Origin: Megachile rotundata
Taxonomy: Eukaryota > Arthropoda > Insecta > Hymenoptera > Megachilidae
Assembly (NCBI RefSeq): GCF_050947335.1
Contig: NW_027473719.1
Span: 101,861 to 165,860 of the forward strand
Direction of reading: 5' to 3'
Length of the DNA stretch: 64,000 nt
Shown in pieces: positions 61,601-64,000 of this stretch (positions within the stretch are counted from its first letter, which is position 1; each line of letters opens with the position of its first letter). The position numbers and the translations under genes were made by a program. Under the pieces are notes generated by a model that saw nothing but the letters and a program-made list of their open reading frames with translations, was not told the origin of the DNA and did no database searches.

Positions 61601-64000
61601 TGTGCATAATATGGTTAATAATATGAGTTAGATTGATAATAGTGAGTGTAATAAGCATAGTAATTGTCGTTCTATCGATCATATAAGCATAATATGGCTC
61701 ATGATATGAGTTAGATTTATAATAATAAGAGTAATGAGTATAGTAATTGTCGTCCTATCGATCATATAAGCGTAATATGGCTAATAATATGAGTTAGATT
61801 GATAATAATAAGAGTAATAAGTATAGTAATTGTCGTTCTATCGGTCATATAACCATAATATGGTTAAATAATATGAGTTAGATTGATAACAGTGAGTGTA
61901 ATAAGTATAGTAACTGTCGTTCTACGGATCATATAAGCATAATATGGCTTATAATTTGAGTTAGAATGATAATAATAAGAGTAATGAGTATAGTAATTGT
62001 CGTCCTATCGATCGTATAAGCATAATATGGCTAATAATATGAGTTAGATTGATAATAATAAGAGTAATGAGTATAGTAATTGTCGACCTATCGATCATAT
62101 ATGCATAATATGGCTAACAATATGAGTTAGATTGATAATAATAAGAGTAATGAGTATAGTAATTGTCGTCCGATCGATCGTATAAGCATAATATGGTTAA
62201 TAATATGAGTTAGATTGATAATAATAAGAGTAATGAGTATAGTAATTGTCGTACTATCGATCATATAAGCATAATATGGCTAATAATATGAGTTAAATTG
62301 ATAATAATAAGAGCAATGAGTATAGTAATTGTCGTCCTATCGCTCATATATGCATAATATGGCTAATAATATGAGTTAGATTGATAATAATAAGAGTAAT
62401 GAGTATAGTAATTGTCGTCCTATCGATCATATAAGCATAATATGGCTAATAATATGAGTTAGATTGATAATAATGAGAGTAATAAGTATAGTAATTGTCG
62501 TTCTATCGATCGTATAAGCATAATATGGCTAATAATATGAGTTAGATTCATAACAGTGAGTGTAATAAGTATACTAATTGTCGTTCTATCGATCATATGA
62601 GCATAATATGGCTAATAATATGAGTTAGATTGATAATAATAAGAGTAATGAGTATAGTAATTGACGTCCTATCGATCATATAAGCATAATATGGCTAATA
62701 ATATGAGTTAGATTGATAATAATGAGAGTAATAAGTATAGTAATTGTCGTTCTATCGATCATATAAGCATAATATGGCTAATAATATGAGTTAGATTCAT
62801 AACAGTGAGTGTAATAAGTATAGTAATTGTCGTTCTATCGATCATATGAGCATAATATGGCTAATAATATGAGTTAGATTGATAATAATGAGTGTAATAA
62901 GTGTAGTAATTTTCGTTCTATCGATCATATAAGCATAATATGGCTAATAATATGAGTTGGATTGATAATAATAAGAGTAATGATTATAGTAATTGTCGTT
63001 ATATCGATCATATAAGCATAATATGGCTAATAATTTGAGTTAGATTGATAATAATAAGAGTAATAAGTATAGTAATTGTCGTTCTATCGATCATATCTGC
63101 ATAATATGGTTAATAATATGAGTTGGATTGATAACAGTGAGTGTAATAAGTATACTAATTGTCGTTCTATCGATCATATAAGCATAATATGGCTCATGAT
63201 ATGAGTTAGATTTATAATAATAAGAGTAATGAGTATAGTAATTGTCGTCCTATCGATCATATAAGCGTAATATGGCTAATAATATGAGTTAGATTGATAA
63301 TAATAAGAGTAATAAGTATAGTAATTGTCGTTCTATCGGTCATATAACCATAATATGGTTAAATAATATGAGTTAGATTGATAACAGTGAGTGTAATAAG
63401 TATAGTAACTGTCGTTCTACGGATCATATAAGCATAATATGGCTTATAATTTGAGTTAGAATGATAATAATAAGAGTAATGAGTATAGTAATTGTCGTCC
63501 TATCGATCGTATAAGCATAATATGGCTAATAATATGAGTTAGATTGATAATAATAAGAGTAATGAGTATAGTAATTGTCGTTATATCGATCATATAAGCA
63601 TAATATGGCTAATAATATGAGTTAGATTGATAATAATAAGAGAAATGAGTATAGTAATTGTCGTTATATCGATCATATAAGCATAATATGGCTAATAATT
63701 TGAGTTAGATTGATAATAATAAGAGTAATAAGTATAGTAATTGTCGTGTTATCGATCATATCTGCATAATATGGTTAATAATATGAGTTGGATTGATAAC
63801 AGTGAGTGTGATAAGTATAGTAATTGTCGTTCTATCGATCATATGAGCATAATATGGCTAATAATATGAGTTAGATTGATAATAATAAGAGTAATGAGTA
63901 TAGTAATTGTCGTCCTATCGATCATATAAGCATAATATGGCTAATAATATGAGTTAGATTGATAATAATGAGAGTAATAAGTATAGTAATTGTCGTTCTA
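58653..64000 (+). repeat. 17,185-bp (207-monomer) repeat, copy 2, cut by window end
   Basis: This is the second copy of 41,468-46,815, without a visible mismatch over 5,348 bp. It includes the two 84-bp GGTTAAAT monomers (61,864 and 63,359, 1,495 bp apart as at 44,679 and 46,174) and the CGTGTTATCG markers at 58,846, 59,925, 61,004 and 63,745, spaced 13, 13 and 33 monomers as at 41,661, 42,740, 43,819 and 46,560. The match is still running at the last base, so the copy extends beyond the window. Confidence 0.93.

Larger units (their letters stand above)
1..64000 (+). repeat. 83-bp satellite DNA array, 771 head-to-tail monomers
   Basis: Every stretch of the window is a copy of one 83-bp unit in the same orientation. 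Landmarks such as CATAATATGG (monomer positions 11-20) and GTATAGTAATTG (61-72) recur each 83 bp without a break. The window starts at monomer position 1 and ends at position 80. With 13 one-base insertions and 3 one-base deletions located by eye, the length works out to exactly 771 monomers. The common form has 33 A, 28 T, 15 G and 7 C. No unique sequence, inversion, transposable element or other repeat interrupts it. Arrays of this kind are known from centromeric and heterochromatic regions of eukaryotes; that location is inferred here. I do not recognise the family or species. Confidence 0.98.

Noticed and set aside
1..64000. Protein-coding genes or tandem-repeat proteins
   Set aside because: 83 is not a multiple of 3, so each stop in the monomer hits every frame once per 249 bp. 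The + strand is full of TAA, TAG and TGA. On the - strand the common monomer has four stops, giving open stretches of only about 34 codons. No start, composition shift or conserved frame suggests a gene.
1..64000. CRISPR array
   Set aside because: The regular spacing is that of an 83-bp tandem repeat. There are no unique spacers between short repeats; the whole unit is conserved, and no cas-like gene is present.
1..64000. CENP-B box
   Set aside because: The nearest stretch is TTCGTTCTATCGATC in monomers with AATTTTCG. It has TTCG and the central A in place but lacks the CGGG end of the known box, so the match is too weak to claim.
1..64000. Telomeric repeat or microsatellite
   Set aside because: Short TAA-rich runs such as AATAATAATAAG occur inside each monomer but do not expand into pure tracts, and no G-rich telomere motif is present.
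1..64000. Promoters, operators or terminators from TATA-like and hairpin-like motifs
   Set aside because: TATAAG, TATAG and short inverted repeats occur in almost every monomer because of the AT-rich unit. With no gene beside them, none can be called a regulatory site.
1..64000. Plasmid or viral iterons, or a bacterial replication origin with GATC sites
   Set aside because: GATC recurs about once per monomer, but 771 copies of an 83-bp unit without any gene is not the form of an iteron region. It fits a eukaryotic satellite.
1..64000. Assignment to a named satellite family or species
   Set aside because: I do not recognise the 83-bp unit. A database search with a consensus monomer would be needed, and guessing would not be supported by the sequence.

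Overview
The whole 64 kb window is one uninterrupted satellite DNA array. An 83-bp, AT-rich monomer (the common form has 22 G/C in 83, about 27%) repeats head to tail in one orientation from the first base to the last. Counting phase gives 771 monomers, the last lacking 3 bases. I found 13 monomers with the same 1-bp insertion and 3 with the same 1-bp deletion. Their net of +10 exactly accounts for 64,000 = 770 x 83 + 80 + 10, so the remaining 755 should all be 83 bp unless indels cancel. There is no gene, RNA gene, transposon, CRISPR array or unique-sequence island. Stop codons fall in every frame of both strands.

Such an array indicates a eukaryotic nuclear genome, probably centromeric, pericentromeric or other constitutive heterochromatin. 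I do not recognise the satellite family and cannot name the organism. CpG is not depleted in the common monomer, which argues weakly against heavy germline CpG methylation.

The information lies in the higher-order structure. Diagnostic single-base variants recur in fixed orders. 1-6,695: mixed monomer classes with a 498-bp hexamer pair (1,412-2,407), a homogeneous run (3,571-3,985) and a 2,740-bp-spaced duplication. 6,696-16,715: two tandem copies of a 4,980-bp (60-monomer) unit with one mismatch seen. 16,716-26,454: a cassette family (17,857-20,217; 20,218-22,009; 23,301-24,862) interleaved with a 3,154-bp-spaced pair (22,010-23,300 and 25,164-26,454). 26,888-28,713: two copies of a 913-bp 11-mer. 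28,860-34,364: partial 31-mer relationships, a dimer pair and a 581-bp heptamer pair. 34,955-37,315 and 37,565-40,508: further copies of the cassette family. 41,468-46,815: a 5.35-kb block that reappears without a visible mismatch at 58,653-64,000, offset 17,185 bp (207 monomers). Between these lie 13-mer (1,079 bp) and 20-mer (1,660 bp) units at 49,227-54,704 and a hexamer pair at 55,452-56,447.

The pattern fits repeated unequal exchange and segmental amplification of blocks of 2 to about 207 monomers, plus conversion-like replacement of equal-length stretches. Hybrid monomers mark several junctions. A role in centromere or heterochromatin packaging is inferred from array type only. The monomer is close to 8 helical turns and two monomers (166 bp) equal a chromatosome length, which fits regular nucleosome packing but does not prove it. 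All comparisons were made by eye.
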